Shown: positions 47,193-57,652, counted from the first letter of the stretch. The stretch is DNA of 64,000 nt from Nitrospira sp. (GCA_019636835.1 JAHBWU010000003.1:1-64000); one strand, 5' to 3'. Program-made: numbers and translations. The notes: a model not told the origin generated them from the letters alone.

Positions 47193-50100
47193 ATGAGTCA
47201 GAAATACGAAAAGCTAAAGACCCTCCTCAAAGAGTTGTTTCAGCTCGACCAGCCGGACCTGGACTTCGGCCTGTACCGCATCATGCACGCCAAGGCCGGG
47301 GAGGTAACTCAGTTTTTGGAGAAAGATCTCTTACCACAAGTGAGAGAGGCCTTCAGCCTGTACAAGACCGCAGACAAAGCTGAACTGGAGAAAGAACTGG
47401 CAACGGCGATTGAGCAAGCACAAGGGCTCGGTGTCGATCCGGAGACGACACAGAAAGTGAAGGACCTGCGCGCGAAACTCGCCAACGATGCCGTGGACAT
47501 CGGTGCGCTGGAACAAGAAGTCTATGACCACCTCTACAGTTTCTTCCGCCGCTACTACTCGGAGGGCGATTTTCTTGCGAAGCGGGTCTATAAACCCGGC
47601 GTCTATGCCATTCCCTACGAGGGCGAGGAGGTCAAGCTCCACTGGGCCAATAAGGATCAGTACTACATCAAGACCAGCGAATATCTGCGCGAGTACAGTT
47701 TTCAGTGTTCAATGTTCAGTGTTCAGGAAGAGGGGCAACTGAAAACTGAATCACTGAAAACTGAACACTCTCGTAGGGTTCACTTCCGGCTCGTCGAAGC
47801 CACCGAGGGGGAGCACGGCAATGTCAAGGAGGCCGCAGGCAAAGATCGGCGCTTCAAGCTGGCTCCAGCGCCCTTCGCGGCCGTGGAAGGTGGCGAGCTG
47901 GTGATCCGCTTCACCTACGAGCCCGACCCGGCGAAGCAGAAGGAACTAAACACCGCAGCCGAGGCCGCGATCCTTGGCCTGAACGACGCCACGCTCGCCG
48001 ACTGGCTCAAGGCCATGGGAGCGAAGCATATTCGTTCTGATGGCACTGTATCGGATGCTACCCGCCTGCGTGTGCATCTGGACCGATACACCGCGCGCAA
48101 TACCTTCGACTACTTCATTCACAAGGACCTGGGTTGCTTCCTACGCAGAGAACTGGACTTCTATATCAAAAACGAAGTCATGCACCTGGACGATGTAGAA
48201 AGTGAGACGACAGCCCGCGTCGAGCAGTATCTCTCCAAGATCAAAGTGATTCGTCGTATCGCCGGCAAGATCATCGCTTTTCTTGCCCAGCTTGAAGATT
48301 TCCAGAAGAAGCTCTGGCTCAAAAAGAAGTTTGTGGTGCAGACGGATTACTGCATTACACTCGGTTGCATCCCGAAGGAGTTCTATCCAGAGATTGCGGC
48401 CAACGATGCTCAACGCCAGGATTGGATAAGGCTGTTCGCCATCGACGAGATCAAAGGGGAAGCTACGAAGATGGGGTACAGCGTGCCGCTGACGGTCGAA
48501 TTCCTAAAACACAATCGAAATCTTATCCTCGATACTCAGTTCTGGCCGCAGGATTTTAAGGACCGACTTATCGCGGCGTTGCCTGCAATTGATGATAGCG
48601 TTTCAGGGGTTTTAGTCTGTGGGGACAACCGTCATGCACTCGATCTATTGCGCTGCCGATTTAGGAAGCAGGTGAAGTGTATATATATCGATCCGCCATA
48701 TAACACGGGGGAGGACGATTTCCCCTACAAGGATAGTTATCAGCATTCAAGCTGGATGTGCATGATGAAAGAGCGCGCCGAGCTGGCGCGCTCTTTCATG
48801 GCGAATGATGCCCTCTTTGCCGCGCAAATTGGTGATGACGAGGCGGCGCGGCTACGTCTTGTTCTTGACGATGTATTTGCCGAGCGCAAGAACTCTGCAG
48901 TTGTTAGGCGGGGCATTAAGAATGTTCAAGCTCAGTTCACCGACATCGACCGGCTGACGCTTGGTCACGATATCGTGCATGTGTACACGGCCGGAACCGG
49001 AATTCGATTACCGCACCTGCGTCAAGCACTCGAGGCCGATAAACCAGGTAAGTGGGACACCTTCTGGCGCGGAACTGACCGGGAAACTATGCGATACGAA
49101 CTCTTCGGAGAGAATCCGACGACTGGACAGTGGCGCTGGGAAGAAGGCCGCGCGAAGCGGGCCGTTCGTAACTATGAGCGTTATTTGGAAATGGAGGCTT
49201 CTCACAAAGCGCTGGACGAGTGGTATGCGGAGAATCTTCAAGCTGGAGTGGACTTGGACTTTGTGAGATTAAATGAAGACCAAGTTGTACAGTACTACGT
49301 GCCACCGCAAGGGTTCCGTCTGGTAAGTGACAACTGGCTGGATATTCCGGCGGCAGGGAATCTGACGGAGTTTCCTCACGAAAAGTCGCTGTATCTTCTC
49401 CAGCGCATAATCGGCTGGTGTACTACACCTGGCGATTGGGTTCTGGACTACTTCGCAGGCTCAGGCTCTACTGGTCACGCAGCATTTGCAATGCAGCCAG
49501 TAAATCAAGGGAAAAGGCGGTACATTCTTGCCGAAATGGCTTTATATTTTGATTCGACGCTAATGCCCAGAATTAAGCAATACGCCTACTGTGTCGCCTA
49601 TCGAGACGGAAAGCCGCTGAATCGCGACTCGGGAACTTCTCAAACGCTCAAGTACATGCGCTTGGAATCTTATGAGGATGTTTTGAACAATCTGGAGACA
49701 CGCCGTTCCAAGGTGCAGCAATCCCTCTTGGAGTCATCCGACACCCACGGCACTGACGGTCTCAAGGAGCAATATCTTCTCCGCTACATGCTCGACGTGG
49801 AGACGCGTGGGAGCCAGTCACTGCTGAACATCCAGGCCTTCAAGGACCCGACCGCTTACAAACTGAAAGTCAAACGGTCCGGCTCTGACGAGACCCGTGA
49901 GGTCAATGTCGATCTCCTGGAGACCTTCAATTGGCTCATCGGCCTCACGGTCCACCACATTGCCGCTCCACAGAAGTTCACCGCTGCATTCGAACGAGAC
50001 AGCGAGAAACGGCTTCGGCTGCGCGGCCGGCTAAAGCCGGTCGTGAGTGTTCAGAGTTCAGTCGTCAGTGTTCAGAAGGAAAAGACTCGCGAGTCTTCAC

Positions 50101-50405
50101 TGAAAACTGAACCACTGAACACTGAAAACTGTTTCTGGTTTCGCACGGTTACCGGCACGACGCCGGACGGTCGCAAGACGCTCGTGATTTGGCGAAAGCT
50201 GACCGGCAATCTTGAGGAAGACAACCTGGTGCTCGACGAATGGTTTACCAAGCAGGGGTACTCGACGAAAGACTATGAATTCCAGCTCATCTATGTAAAC
50301 GGCGATAACAATCTGGAGAACCTCAAGGCACCAGATGACACCTGGAAAGTCCGGCTGATCGAAGAGGATTTCCATCGGTTGATGTTCGATACGGAGGGGG
50401 TCTGA
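47193..50405 (+). CDS. Site-specific DNA N6-adenine methyltransferase (Mod-like, beta class) with two in-frame repeat inserts
   Basis: 1070-residue methyltransferase. Motif IV DPPYNTG begins at residue 500 and the SAM-binding motif [13 protein letters not shown] at about 752, i.e. the beta order of type III Mod enzymes. Between them lies a ~140-residue presumed target-recognition region. A large N-terminal domain (1-480) and a C-terminal domain (from about 830) distinguish it from short Mods. Residues about 168-193 and 952-980 are translated from palindromic repeats (elements B and C) and read SVQ/LKTE-rich peptides foreign to the family. ATG47193. The next gene is coupled by TGATG at 50403-50407. 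Confidence 0.92.
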   Translation: MSQKYEKLKTLLKELFQLDQPDLDFGLYRIMHAKAGEVTQFLEKDLLPQVREAFSLYKTADKAELEKELATAIEQAQGLGVDPETTQKVKDLRAKLANDAVDIGALEQEVYDHLYSFFRRYYSEGDFLAKRVYKPGVYAIPYEGEEVKLHWANKDQYYIKTSEYLREYSFQCSMFSVQEEGQLKTESLKTEHSRRVHFRLVEATEGEHGNVKEAAGKDRRFKLAPAPFAAVEGGELVIRFTYEPDPAKQKELNTAAEAAILGLNDATLADWLKAMGAKHIRSDGTVSDATRLRVHLDRYTARNTFDYFIHKDLGCFLRRELDFYIKNEVMHLDDVESETTARVEQYLSKIKVIRRIAGKIIAFLAQLEDFQKKLWLKKKFVVQTDYCITLGCIPKEFYPEIAANDAQRQDWIRLFAIDEIKGEATKMGYSVPLTVEFLKHNRNLILDTQFWPQDFKDRLIAALPAIDDSVSGVLVCGDNRHALDLLRCRFRKQVKCIYIDPPYNTGEDDFPYKDSYQHSSWMCMMKERAELARSFMANDALFAAQIGDDEAARLRLVLDDVFAERKNSAVVRRGIKNVQAQFTDIDRLTLGHDIVHVYTAGTGIRLPHLRQALEADKPGKWDTFWRGTDRETMRYELFGENPTTGQWRWEEGRAKRAVRNYERYLEMEASHKALDEWYAENLQAGVDLDFVRLNEDQVVQYYVPPQGFRLVSDNWLDIPAAGNLTEFPHEKSLYLLQRIIGWCTTPGDWVLDYFAGSGSTGHAAFAMQPVNQGKRRYILAEMALYFDSTLMPRIKQYAYCVAYRDGKPLNRDSGTSQTLKYMRLESYEDVLNNLETRRSKVQQSLLESSDTHGTDGLKEQYLLRYMLDVETRGSQSLLNIQAFKDPTAYKLKVKRSGSDETREVNVDLLETFNWLIGLTVHHIAAPQKFTAAFERDSEKRLRLRGRLKPVVSVQSSVVSVQKEKTRESSLKTEPLNTENCFWFRTVTGTTPDGRKTLVIWRKLTGNLEEDNLVLDEWFTKQGYSTKDYEFQLIYVNGDNNLENLKAPDDTWKVRLIEEDFHRLMFDTEGV
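47696..47770. repeat. Inverted-repeat element B, in frame inside the methyltransferase gene
   Basis: Left arm CAGTTTTCAGTGTTCA... (47696-47726) and right arm CTGAAAACTGAATCACTGAA... (47739-47769) are imperfect inverted repeats made from the same TTTTCAGTGTTCAG unit as element A, around a short GAAGAGGGGCA loop. Length and phase keep the reading frame open; it is translated as FSVQ- and LKTE-containing peptide between YSF and RRVHF, two segments that look contiguous in the family. Confidence 0.85.
50047..50131. repeat. Inverted-repeat element C, in frame inside the methyltransferase gene
   Basis: Left arm 50047-50075 (GTGTTCAGAGTTCAG...) and right arm 50098-50131 (ending CTGAACACTGAAAACTG, identical to the right end of element A at 47174-47190) surround a perfect 16-bp palindrome AAGACTCGCGAGTCTT (50082-50097). 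The frame stays open and encodes [10 protein letters not shown] and [11 protein letters not shown]. The RNA would form a long stem with the palindrome at its tip. Confidence 0.87.
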
Positions 50406-51505
50406 TGCCGAAGCGGAAGGGCTCGCGGTCCTTGCTTGCGCGGCCCACTGAGCCGCTGTATCGGCAGATCAGGACCGTCCTCGACTCGGCCCGCACAGGC
50501 GCCTACCGAGCTGTGAATGCTGCCATGGTGCAGGCGTATTGGCACATCGGCCGGCTCATCGTCGAACACGAACAAAGAGGACGTCAGCGAGCGGGTTACG
50601 GCGAGGCTCTTCTGGAGACCTTGGCGCGCCGACTCACCACCGAGTTCGGGCCAGGATTCGACGTGACCAATCTACGCAAGATGCGACAGTTCTTTCGAAT
50701 GTTCCAGATTCGAGACGCACCGCGTCTCGTTTCCCAGGCCTCGCCGACACGGCCCCTGGTCTCCGAGACCTTGAGCTGGACGCACTACCGCTTCCTGATG
50801 CAGGTTGAAGATGGGGCGGCCCGCGAGTGGTATCTGCGGGAAGCCGCCGATCAGCACTGGTCCACCAGGCAACTGGAACGGCAAATCTCCGTCTTCTACT
50901 ATGAACGCCTGCTGGCCAGCCGCAAGAAAGCGCCTGTCCGGAAGGAAGCCAGGGAGAAGCTTGCCGCCGTCGCGCCGGACCAGTTCATCCGTGATCCGTA
51001 CGTGCTTGAGTTTCTGGATCTGAAGGACTACCCCGCGTTGCGAGAATCGGCGATCGAGCAGGCGATCATCGACAACTTGCAGGCATTTTTGCTGGAATTG
51101 GGCCGTGGCTTTTCGTTCGTGGCCCGGCAGAAACGCCTTCGCTTCGACGATGAGGACTTCTACATCGATCTGGTGTTCTACAACTACGTGCTCAAGTGTT
51201 TTGTGCTCATCGACTTGAAGGTCGGGGCCCTCACCCATCAGGACATCGGCCAGATGGATTCGTATGTGCGGATGTTCGACGCGCATGCGCGACCGAGGGA
51301 GGACAATCCGACGATCGGGCTGATCCTGTGTTCGAAGAAGAACGAAGCCATCGCTAAATATTCGGTGCTGCGCGAAGCCCGGCAGATTTTCGCGGCGAAG
51401 TACCAGAAGCATCTGCCGTCGGAAATCGAACTGCAACGAGAGGTCGAACGTGAACGACGTCTCATTGACGCTCGCCGCGCATCGGGAAAGACGGGTCACG
51501 ACTGA
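50405..51505 (+). CDS. YhcG/DUF1016 PD-(D/E)XK nuclease
   Basis: 366-residue DUF1016 protein. N-terminal winged-helix-like region ([41 protein letters not shown]) and C-terminal PD-(D/E)XK nuclease domain with [13 protein letters not shown] (about 248-260) and LIDLKVG (about 268-274) as the metal-binding core. Such proteins are common accessory genes of type I and III restriction loci. Its start ATG50405 shares a base with the methyltransferase stop (TGATG), and its own stop is joined in the same way to the Res gene at 51505. Confidence 0.92.
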   Translation: MPKRKGSRSLLARPTEPLYRQIRTVLDSARTGAYRAVNAAMVQAYWHIGRLIVEHEQRGRQRAGYGEALLETLARRLTTEFGPGFDVTNLRKMRQFFRMFQIRDAPRLVSQASPTRPLVSETLSWTHYRFLMQVEDGAAREWYLREAADQHWSTRQLERQISVFYYERLLASRKKAPVRKEAREKLAAVAPDQFIRDPYVLEFLDLKDYPALRESAIEQAIIDNLQAFLLELGRGFSFVARQKRLRFDDEDFYIDLVFYNYVLKCFVLIDLKVGALTHQDIGQMDSYVRMFDAHARPREDNPTIGLILCSKKNEAIAKYSVLREARQIFAAKYQKHLPSEIELQREVERERRLIDARRASGKTGHD

Positions 51506-54500
51506 TGCCAAGGGGTCGACGTCGCAACGCGGCCTCTGCGACAGCAACGACTCGTCGGCGCCGTGCCAACCGAGCACCCGCCGTCCCGTTTTCGCATAAA
51601 CTGGTGCTGAATCAATGGTTGCTGTCGCTCTTCAATCTGACGCGCTTCGAAGACCTGGCCGAACATCTTCGCAATGAAAAGCTGGAAGGGTTGGACGAAA
51701 ATCACGTCCACTACTTCCACCACACCCTCACGGCCCATTTGTACAATCTGACTGCGCTTCCCACGGAGCTGTTGCTGGAATACGACCAGCGTATCGTGGC
51801 CATCACCCAGCGGCTGAACGAACGGCGGATCACGCGCGGGGAGACGCCGATTGTTTGGAAGTATTTTCAGTACTTATCCCTGTTATTCACGGAGATCTAC
51901 CTCGATCGCTATTTTTGCGATCCTCAGGGATTGTTGAAGGCGCTGAATACTCAGGTCGCTGTCTACAACGCTGACAAGGAGGAAGCCGATCAGGTGTCCC
52001 CGTTCGACGAACAGGCTGAAGCCTGGCCGCAACTCAACAAGCTCGCGTACTGGATGGCAACCGGCAGCGGCAAGACGCTCCTCATGCACGCCAATATTCT
52101 TCAGTACCAGCACTATCTGGAGACGCATGGTCGAAGACGGGAACTGAACCGGATCATTCTTCTCACTCCCAACGAGGGGCTCTCTCAGCAGCATCTGCGT
52201 GAATTTGAAGCTGCGGGTATTGCTGCGGAACTGTTCAACAAGGACGGACGGGGCCTGTTCGCAGGCCAGGCGGTCGAGATTCTGGATATCCATAAACTCG
52301 CCGAGGAGATGGGGGACAAGACGATTGCCGTTGACGCATTCGAGGGGAACAACCTGGTCTTGATCGACGAGGGCCACCGTGGGGCGAGCGGCGGGGAAGA
52401 CGGTACATGGATGCGTTTTCGTGAAGCGCTCTGCGAGAAAGGGTTTTCCTTCGAGTACTCGGCCACCTTTGGTCAGGCCGTGAAGGGAAACAAGGTGCTC
52501 ACGGACCTCTACGCCAAGAGCATCCTGTTTGACTACTCCTATCGTTACTTCTATGGCGACGGGTTCGGGAAGGACTATCAAATCCTGAATCTTGACGAAG
52601 ACACCCAACAACATCACCTCGAACTGTACCTGGTGGCCTGCCTTCTCTCCTTCTATCAGCAGCAGCGGCTGTACCGCGAGCAGGGTCGCTCTTTCCAAGC
52701 TTTTCATATTGAGAAACCGCTGTGGATCTTTGTTGGTGGAAGCGTGACGGCAACCCTTGCGAAGAAGGACGCGTCCGATATCGTCGAGATCCTCCAGTTC
52801 CTTGCGCGCTACGTTGCCGATCGCGCTGGAAGCATCCAGCGCATTGAACGAGTGTTGAATCAGGGACTGATCACAGCGACCGGCAGGAATTTGTTTGCCG
52901 GTCGATTCACCTATCTAAATACCAGTGGTGTGACGGCGCCTCAGGTGTTCGATGACACGCTCGCGACGCTGTTTCACGCGCCTGGCGGTGGGCAGCTCTA
53001 CGTCGAGAACCTCAAAGGTGCTACGGGAGAGGTCGCCCTGAGGCTTGGCGCAGAAAACGATCCCTTTGGTGTGATTAACGTGGGCGACGATGCCAAGCTG
53101 GTGAAGCTCTGCGAAGAGAAGGGGCTAGCGACCGGCAATCGGGAATTCGCCGGCTCACTATTCCATGACATCAACCATCAGGACTCGAAGGTGAATGTCC
53201 TCATTGGGTCCAAGAAATTCACCGAGGGGTGGAGTAGTTGGCGCGTCTCGACCATGGGACTGATGAACGTCGGCAAAGGGGAAGGAGCGCAAATTATTCA
53301 GCTCTTCGGCCGTGGCGTCCGACTGAAAGGCTATGGAGACCCGTGGAGTCTGAAGCGGACCGGCAAAGTTCTGTTGCCAGATGGGATAGAACGTCCGAAG
53401 CACATTGGATTGCTTGAAACGTTGGGAATCTTCGGCATTCACGCGGACTATATGGCGCAGTTCCGTGACTTTCTCCTTGAGGAAGGGTTACAGCCTAACG
53501 AAGAACAGATCGAGATCCTGCTCCCAGTCATCAAACACCTCGGTACTCAGAAACTTAAAACCATCAGGTTGAAGAAGACCATCAACGGTGTGAGCACCGA
53601 ATTCGGCGATGCCTTTCGTAAGCTCGGACCTGTGCCGACCCTTGGGATACCAGATGCCTATCTGCAGAAGAACCAGGTGGTCCTGAACTGGTATCCGAAA
53701 ATCAAGGCGATCAAGTCAGCGGGCGTCGTGGGCGGAGATGGCGACGCCGCGCCGAATCAGACCCATCTCACCAAGAAACATCTTGCCTTTCTCGATCTGG
53801 ACCGATTGTACTTTGAGCTGGAACGGTTTAAGGCAGAGCGAGGCTGGTACAATCTCAATATCTCGCGGGATGGGATCGGGCCTCTGCTCGAGGATCAGAG
53901 CTGGTATCAATTGCTCATTCCGGCTGAGGAAATGGCGCTCGACTCGTTCGAGAAAGTCCGGTTATGGGAAGACATTGCGCTGTCGCTGCTGAAGAAATAC
54001 ACCGAACGTTACTACTTCTTTCGAAAGCGCGAGTGGGAAGAGCCTTATCTTGAATATCAGGAACTCGCTCCCGATGATCCCAATCTCCTCGGCGCGGGTG
54101 ACACGGCGAAAGATCCCTACTATCGCATCCTCCTTGAGCAATCGCAGCAAGAGATCGTTGCCAAGTTGGAGGAGCTGAAGGCTCTTATCGAAACAGGCAC
54201 GCTCAAGCCATGGGAGTTCCAAGGGCTCAAAGCGATCTGGTTTGGCCGACACCTGTACGAGCCGTTGCTTTATCTGGACCAGAACATTGTCGAAATAAGT
54301 CCGGTAGCACTCAACAAGGGAGAGAAACAGTTCGTTGAGGATCTGAAAACTTTTCATGATGGCGGAAGCGGCCTGTTGGCTGGAAAGGAGCTGTACCTCC
54401 TTCGCAACCTCAGTAAGGGTCGCGGCGTTGGCTTCTTCGAAGCTGGGAACTTCCATCCGGATTTCATTCTCTGGTTGCTGACGGGCGATGCACAGCATGT

Positions 54501-54774
54501 GATCTTCGTCGATCCCAAGGGCATTCGAAATATCGGTTTCAGTGATCCGAAGGTCCAGTTCTACGAAACTATTAAGGATATCGAACGTCGCCTTGACGAT
54601 CCGAAGGTCCAGCTGAATTCATTCATCATCTCTTCTACTTCTTCCGCTACCATGAAGATGCTGTGGGGGATCGATAAGAAGGCGATGAATGAGCGGCATA
54701 TCCTGTTTCAGGAGGAAGACACCTATATCCGGTCTATGCTAGAGACTGCTCTAACCAGTGATGTGTCGATCTGA
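51505..54774 (+). CDS. Type III restriction Res-like helicase-endonuclease
   Basis: 1089-residue SF2 helicase with a terminal nuclease domain. Walker A ATGSGKT (185-191), Walker B DEGH (288-291), SATF (about 319) and motif [13 protein letters not shown] (about 599-609). The C-terminal [10 protein letters not shown]...VIFVDPKG (about 985-1004) is the PD-(D/E)XK endonuclease core of Res subunits. An Arg/Ala-rich N-terminal tail precedes the conserved part. With the Mod-like gene it would form a type III restriction-modification pair; the intervening nuclease and the SNF2 helicase are additions. Last gene of the coupled operon. Confidence 0.93.
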   Translation: MPRGRRRNAASATATTRRRRANRAPAVPFSHKLVLNQWLLSLFNLTRFEDLAEHLRNEKLEGLDENHVHYFHHTLTAHLYNLTALPTELLLEYDQRIVAITQRLNERRITRGETPIVWKYFQYLSLLFTEIYLDRYFCDPQGLLKALNTQVAVYNADKEEADQVSPFDEQAEAWPQLNKLAYWMATGSGKTLLMHANILQYQHYLETHGRRRELNRIILLTPNEGLSQQHLREFEAAGIAAELFNKDGRGLFAGQAVEILDIHKLAEEMGDKTIAVDAFEGNNLVLIDEGHRGASGGEDGTWMRFREALCEKGFSFEYSATFGQAVKGNKVLTDLYAKSILFDYSYRYFYGDGFGKDYQILNLDEDTQQHHLELYLVACLLSFYQQQRLYREQGRSFQAFHIEKPLWIFVGGSVTATLAKKDASDIVEILQFLARYVADRAGSIQRIERVLNQGLITATGRNLFAGRFTYLNTSGVTAPQVFDDTLATLFHAPGGGQLYVENLKGATGEVALRLGAENDPFGVINVGDDAKLVKLCEEKGLATGNREFAGSLFHDINHQDSKVNVLIGSKKFTEGWSSWRVSTMGLMNVGKGEGAQIIQLFGRGVRLKGYGDPWSLKRTGKVLLPDGIERPKHIGLLETLGIFGIHADYMAQFRDFLLEEGLQPNEEQIEILLPVIKHLGTQKLKTIRLKKTINGVSTEFGDAFRKLGPVPTLGIPDAYLQKNQVVLNWYPKIKAIKSAGVVGGDGDAAPNQTHLTKKHLAFLDLDRLYFELERFKAERGWYNLNISRDGIGPLLEDQSWYQLLIPAEEMALDSFEKVRLWEDIALSLLKKYTERYYFFRKREWEEPYLEYQELAPDDPNLLGAGDTAKDPYYRILLEQSQQEIVAKLEELKALIETGTLKPWEFQGLKAIWFGRHLYEPLLYLDQNIVEISPVALNKGEKQFVEDLKTFHDGGSGLLAGKELYLLRNLSKGRGVGFFEAGNFHPDFILWLLTGDAQHVIFVDPKGIRNIGFSDPKVQFYETIKDIERRLDDPKVQLNSFIISSTSSATMKMLWGIDKKAMNERHILFQEEDTYIRSMLETALTSDVSI

Positions 54775-54985
54775 AGTGTGGTTGAAAACGCTAATTCATA
54801 AAACCATGCCTAATTGTGACCCGTTCACCAAAAGACCGGCAAGGCTGCCATCAAAGTCATCAACCATTACGGAGACAAAGTGCTGAAAGTGTTCGCCGTG
54901 CAATTATTAAAAGACGCGACTGCTCGACGTAATGTTATTAGCTGTGCCAGGACAGAGCGTGTTAGAGTTTGCAAGCGAGGTGATG

Positions 54986-55330
54986 ATGACTCATCAAACA
55001 TTGAACAAGCCTCCTGTTCAGGAGACGATCGCCGAGATGGTGCAGCGTATTGTGTCTCGGTTCAGCCCGGACAAGATCATTCTCTTCGGCTCCCACGCGC
55101 GCGGCAAGGCGGGTCCGGACAGTGATGTCGACTTGCTCGTGGTCATGCCAGTGAAGGGGTCGAAACGGCAAAAAGCCACAGAAATCGACGGGACTCTCGC
55201 AGATCGGACGATACCCTTGGACCTCATTGTCGTGACTCCGGAAGAGTTTGAGCGGGCCCGTGATCAGATTGGATCGGTTTTGCGTCGTGCGGCGCTCGAA
55301 GGACTGGTCATCTATGACCGAGCCGCGTAA
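54986..55330 (+). CDS. Orphan MNT-type nucleotidyltransferase
   Basis: 114-residue minimal nucleotidyltransferase: GSHARGKAGPDSDVDLLVVMP holds the G-S-x10-D-x-D metal site, and a third acidic residue lies in LDLIVV. MNT proteins are antitoxins or modifiers paired with HEPN proteins. Here the normally following HEPN gene is missing: the MNT stop overlaps ATG ACC GAG CCG CGT, a typical HEPN start, but that frame closes after nine codons. Start ATG54986 is preferred (GCGAGGTG upstream). Confidence 0.82.
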   Translation: MTHQTLNKPPVQETIAEMVQRIVSRFSPDKIILFGSHARGKAGPDSDVDLLVVMPVKGSKRQKATEIDGTLADRTIPLDLIVVTPEEFERARDQIGSVLRRAALEGLVIYDRAA

Positions 55331-55351
55331 CGCAGTCCAATAGGTGTATTA
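55322..55351 (+). pseudogene. Possible remnant of a HEPN-partner gene start
   Basis: ATG at about 55316-55318, overlapping the MNT gene end, reads MTEPRNAVQ then TAG. MTEPRNAV-like starts are usual for HEPN genes following MNT genes; the remainder of the gene is absent. Evidence is only nine codons, so confidence is low. Confidence 0.25.
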
Positions 55352-55463
55352 CACGGTGCGTCCCGAAGAACTCCGGCTGGCCGCTAGTGACTCAGACTGC
55401 AGCTAGTCGTTCGGACCTGGGCGTCTCGACAGGGAAGCCCCGCTCCTGATACCCTCTCTTCCC

Positions 55464-57113
55464 ATGGCTCGTAAACCCTCACAATCCGGCTCTTCCCGCG
55501 CTGTTCGTGAGCAACAGCCGGTTCTTGATCGAAAACCGTCTGCGGACCGAATTGCATCATTGGAAATCTATGACACCACCTTGCGCGACGGTGCCCAGGC
55601 GGAGGATGTCAGTTTTTCAGCCGAGGACAAGGTCCTCATTGCGCAAAAGTTGGATAGCCTGGGCGTTCATTTTATTGAGGGCGGCTGGCCTGGGGCGAAT
55701 CCGAAAGACATCGAATTCTTCCGGATGATCAAGACGATTCCGCTGAAGTATGCCGAAGTCATCGCCTTTGGCTCTACGAGGAAAGCCGGCAATACTGTCC
55801 GCAAAGACCCCAATCTTCAGGCATTGCTCGGTGCCGAAACGAAGACGATCACGCTTTTCGGGAAGACCTGGTCGCTGCACGTTACCGATGCCCTCGGCAT
55901 CTCGCTGACCAAGAATTTAGAGTTGATCGCAGACTCTATCGCGTACCTCCACGGGAAGGGACGCCGGGTGTTCTACGATGCGGAACACTTCTTCGACGGA
56001 TACAAGACTAATCCCGAGTATGCGCTCGCCACCATCAGAAAAGCGGTAGAGGCCGGAGCAGAGCGAGTGATCCTGTGCGATACCAACGGTGGGACGATGC
56101 CGTGGGAAATCCGTGAGATCTGCCGCGTGGTTCAAGACGAGTGTCGAGTTCCGCTCGGCATCCATGCGCATAACGACTGCGAAATGGCCGTGGCGAACTC
56201 ACTCGTGGCGATCGACATGGGGATTCGACAAGTACAGGGGACGATCAATGGGATTGGAGAACGGTGTGGAAATGCCAACCTCTGTTCGATCATCCCGAAT
56301 TTAGAACTCAAGATGAAGCGTCCAGCCTTGACCGATCGATTGAGCCATCTGAAGGATGTGTCAGGCTTTGTCACCGAGATCGCGAATCTGATGCCGAACA
56401 AGCATCAACCCTATGTCGGCGACTCCGCCTTTGCCCACAAGGGGGGAGTTCATATTCATGCTGTGCTGAAGAATTCGGCGACTTACGAGCATGTCGATCC
56501 GGCCCGAGTCGGGAATCGACAGCGCATGCTGATCTCCGACTACGGAGGCCGAAGCGGCCTTCTGGACAAGATAGAAGCCTACGGCATCAAACTTCCAAAG
56601 AACCATTCCAAGGTTGATGAGCTGATCCACACATTGAAGGATCGAGAGAGTCAGGGCTACCAATTCGAAGGCGCCGAAGGATCGTTCGAATTACTGATGC
56701 GAAAGGTGATGGGAAGCCATAGACCCTCGTTTCAATTGCTCGGATTTCGCGTGATTGTCGAAAAGAAGCAAGAGGATGGTCCACCCCTTTCAGAGGCCAC
56801 CGTGATGGTTAAGGTCGGCGACGTGGTCGAACATACGGCGGCTGTCGGGACCGGACCGGTCAATGCGCTCGACCATGCGTTGCGCAAGGCATTGGAAAAA
56901 TTCTACCCCCAGCTTCGAGAAGTGAAGTTGCTTGATTATAAGGTGCGCGTGCTGGCGGCCAATCGAGGGACCGAATCAAAAGTGCGTGTCTTGATCGAAT
57001 CGGGAGACCACAAGGATAAGTGGGGGACCGTCGGGGTCTCGGAAAACATCATCGAGGCGACCTGGCAGGCTCTCGCAGATAGTATCGAATACAAACTTCT
57101 AGCCAAGGACTAG
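55464..57113 (+). CDS. cimA: (R)-citramalate synthase
   Basis: 549-residue LeuA-superfamily enzyme of the CimA type. TIM-barrel marks: YDTTLRDGAQAEDVSFSAEDK, FIEGGWPGANPKD, CDTNGGTMPWEI and GIHAHNDCEMAVANS with the metal-binding HxH. The C-terminal LeuA regulatory domain (about 430-545) mediates isoleucine feedback. It condenses pyruvate with acetyl-CoA to citramalate, the first step of the threonine-independent isoleucine pathway; LeuCD (11865-13899) would do the next step. A ~30-residue Ser/Arg-rich N-terminal extension precedes the barrel. Confidence 0.95.
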   Translation: MARKPSQSGSSRAVREQQPVLDRKPSADRIASLEIYDTTLRDGAQAEDVSFSAEDKVLIAQKLDSLGVHFIEGGWPGANPKDIEFFRMIKTIPLKYAEVIAFGSTRKAGNTVRKDPNLQALLGAETKTITLFGKTWSLHVTDALGISLTKNLELIADSIAYLHGKGRRVFYDAEHFFDGYKTNPEYALATIRKAVEAGAERVILCDTNGGTMPWEIREICRVVQDECRVPLGIHAHNDCEMAVANSLVAIDMGIRQVQGTINGIGERCGNANLCSIIPNLELKMKRPALTDRLSHLKDVSGFVTEIANLMPNKHQPYVGDSAFAHKGGVHIHAVLKNSATYEHVDPARVGNRQRMLISDYGGRSGLLDKIEAYGIKLPKNHSKVDELIHTLKDRESQGYQFEGAEGSFELLMRKVMGSHRPSFQLLGFRVIVEKKQEDGPPLSEATVMVKVGDVVEHTAAVGTGPVNALDHALRKALEKFYPQLREVKLLDYKVRVLAANRGTESKVRVLIESGDHKDKWGTVGVSENIIEATWQALADSIEYKLLAKD

Positions 57114-57145
57114 AGTATTTTCGTAAGCATTAGCCAAATTTATTC

Positions 57146-57174
57146 TTGACAGGTTTCGTAACCTCACGTAACTT
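57146..57174 (+). promoter_or_regulatory. Probable promoter of ihfA
   Basis: TTGACA (57146-57151), 17-base spacer, TAACTT (57169-57174): perfect -35 and moderate -10, about 80 bases before ATG57254. Confidence 0.55.
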
Positions 57175-57253
57175 AAGCAAAACTCATCGCATTGTGAGAG
57201 AAGTCGGTCGGACAGAAACGCGGTGAGTTGCAGTGGTCACGTAGGGGGGTGGC

Positions 57254-57529
57254 ATGAGAAAGGCGGATATCGCTGAGGAAATTTTCAAGCAAGTCGGTCT
57301 CTCGAAAAATGAAGCCGCTGATATCGTCGAGTATGTCCTGAATTTGCTGAAGTCTGTCTTGCAGAAGGGAGAATCGGTCAAAATCGCGGGGTTTGGGAAT
57401 TTTGTTGTCCGCAGCAAGGGAGCCCGTAAAGGACGAAATCCTCGAACTGGAGAAGAAATTGGAATTACCCCTCGTCGAGTCGTTACGTTTCGGCCGAGCC
57501 AGGTTTTCAAAAAGTACGTCAATTCATAG
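57254..57529 (+). CDS. ihfA: Integration host factor alpha-type DNA-bending protein
   Basis: 91-residue HU/IHF-family protein. It fits IHF-alpha: RKADIAEEIFKQVGLSKNEA, GFGNFVVRSKGARKGRNPRTGEEI (the DNA-intercalating arm with RNPRTGE) and ITPRRVVTFRPSQVFKKYVN. Bends DNA by about 160 degrees; roles in recombination, replication and transcription. A merR-like gene follows, the usual ihfA neighbour. The stop codon abuts palindromic element copy 4. Confidence 0.93.
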   Translation: MRKADIAEEIFKQVGLSKNEAADIVEYVLNLLKSVLQKGESVKIAGFGNFVVRSKGARKGRNPRTGEEIGITPRRVVTFRPSQVFKKYVNS

Positions 57530-57652
57530 CAGGATGCTGAAAAAAACCACCCGCTTCGTTCTCGCATCGCTCAAAGCCTCACCGTACGACGCATTGTACG
57601 ACTCGGCTTCTCGCTCGCTGCGGCCTTGCGGGCGGTCTTTTTGATCATCCTG
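57530..57652. repeat. Dispersed palindromic element, copy 4 (123 bp)
   Basis: Starts at the base after the ihfA stop. Ends CAGGATGCTGAAAAA and TTTTTGATCATCCTG are inverted repeats with a small mismatch. Core GTTCTCGCATCGCTCA, CTCACCGTACGAC, GTACGAC and GCTGCGGCCTTGCGG match the other copies. It may act as an ihfA terminator. Confidence 0.85.

Noticed and set aside
46782-50131. CRISPR array made of the TTTCAGTGTTCAG repeats
   Set aside because: The repeats are inverted pairs at three far-apart sites, not direct repeats with even spacers, and no cas gene is in the window.
43890-54774. DISARM or BREX system
   Set aside because: An SNF2 helicase and an adenine methyltransferase are present, but no DUF1998 protein, PLD protein, PglZ or BrxL-type gene is seen; the Mod/Res pair fits type III restriction better.
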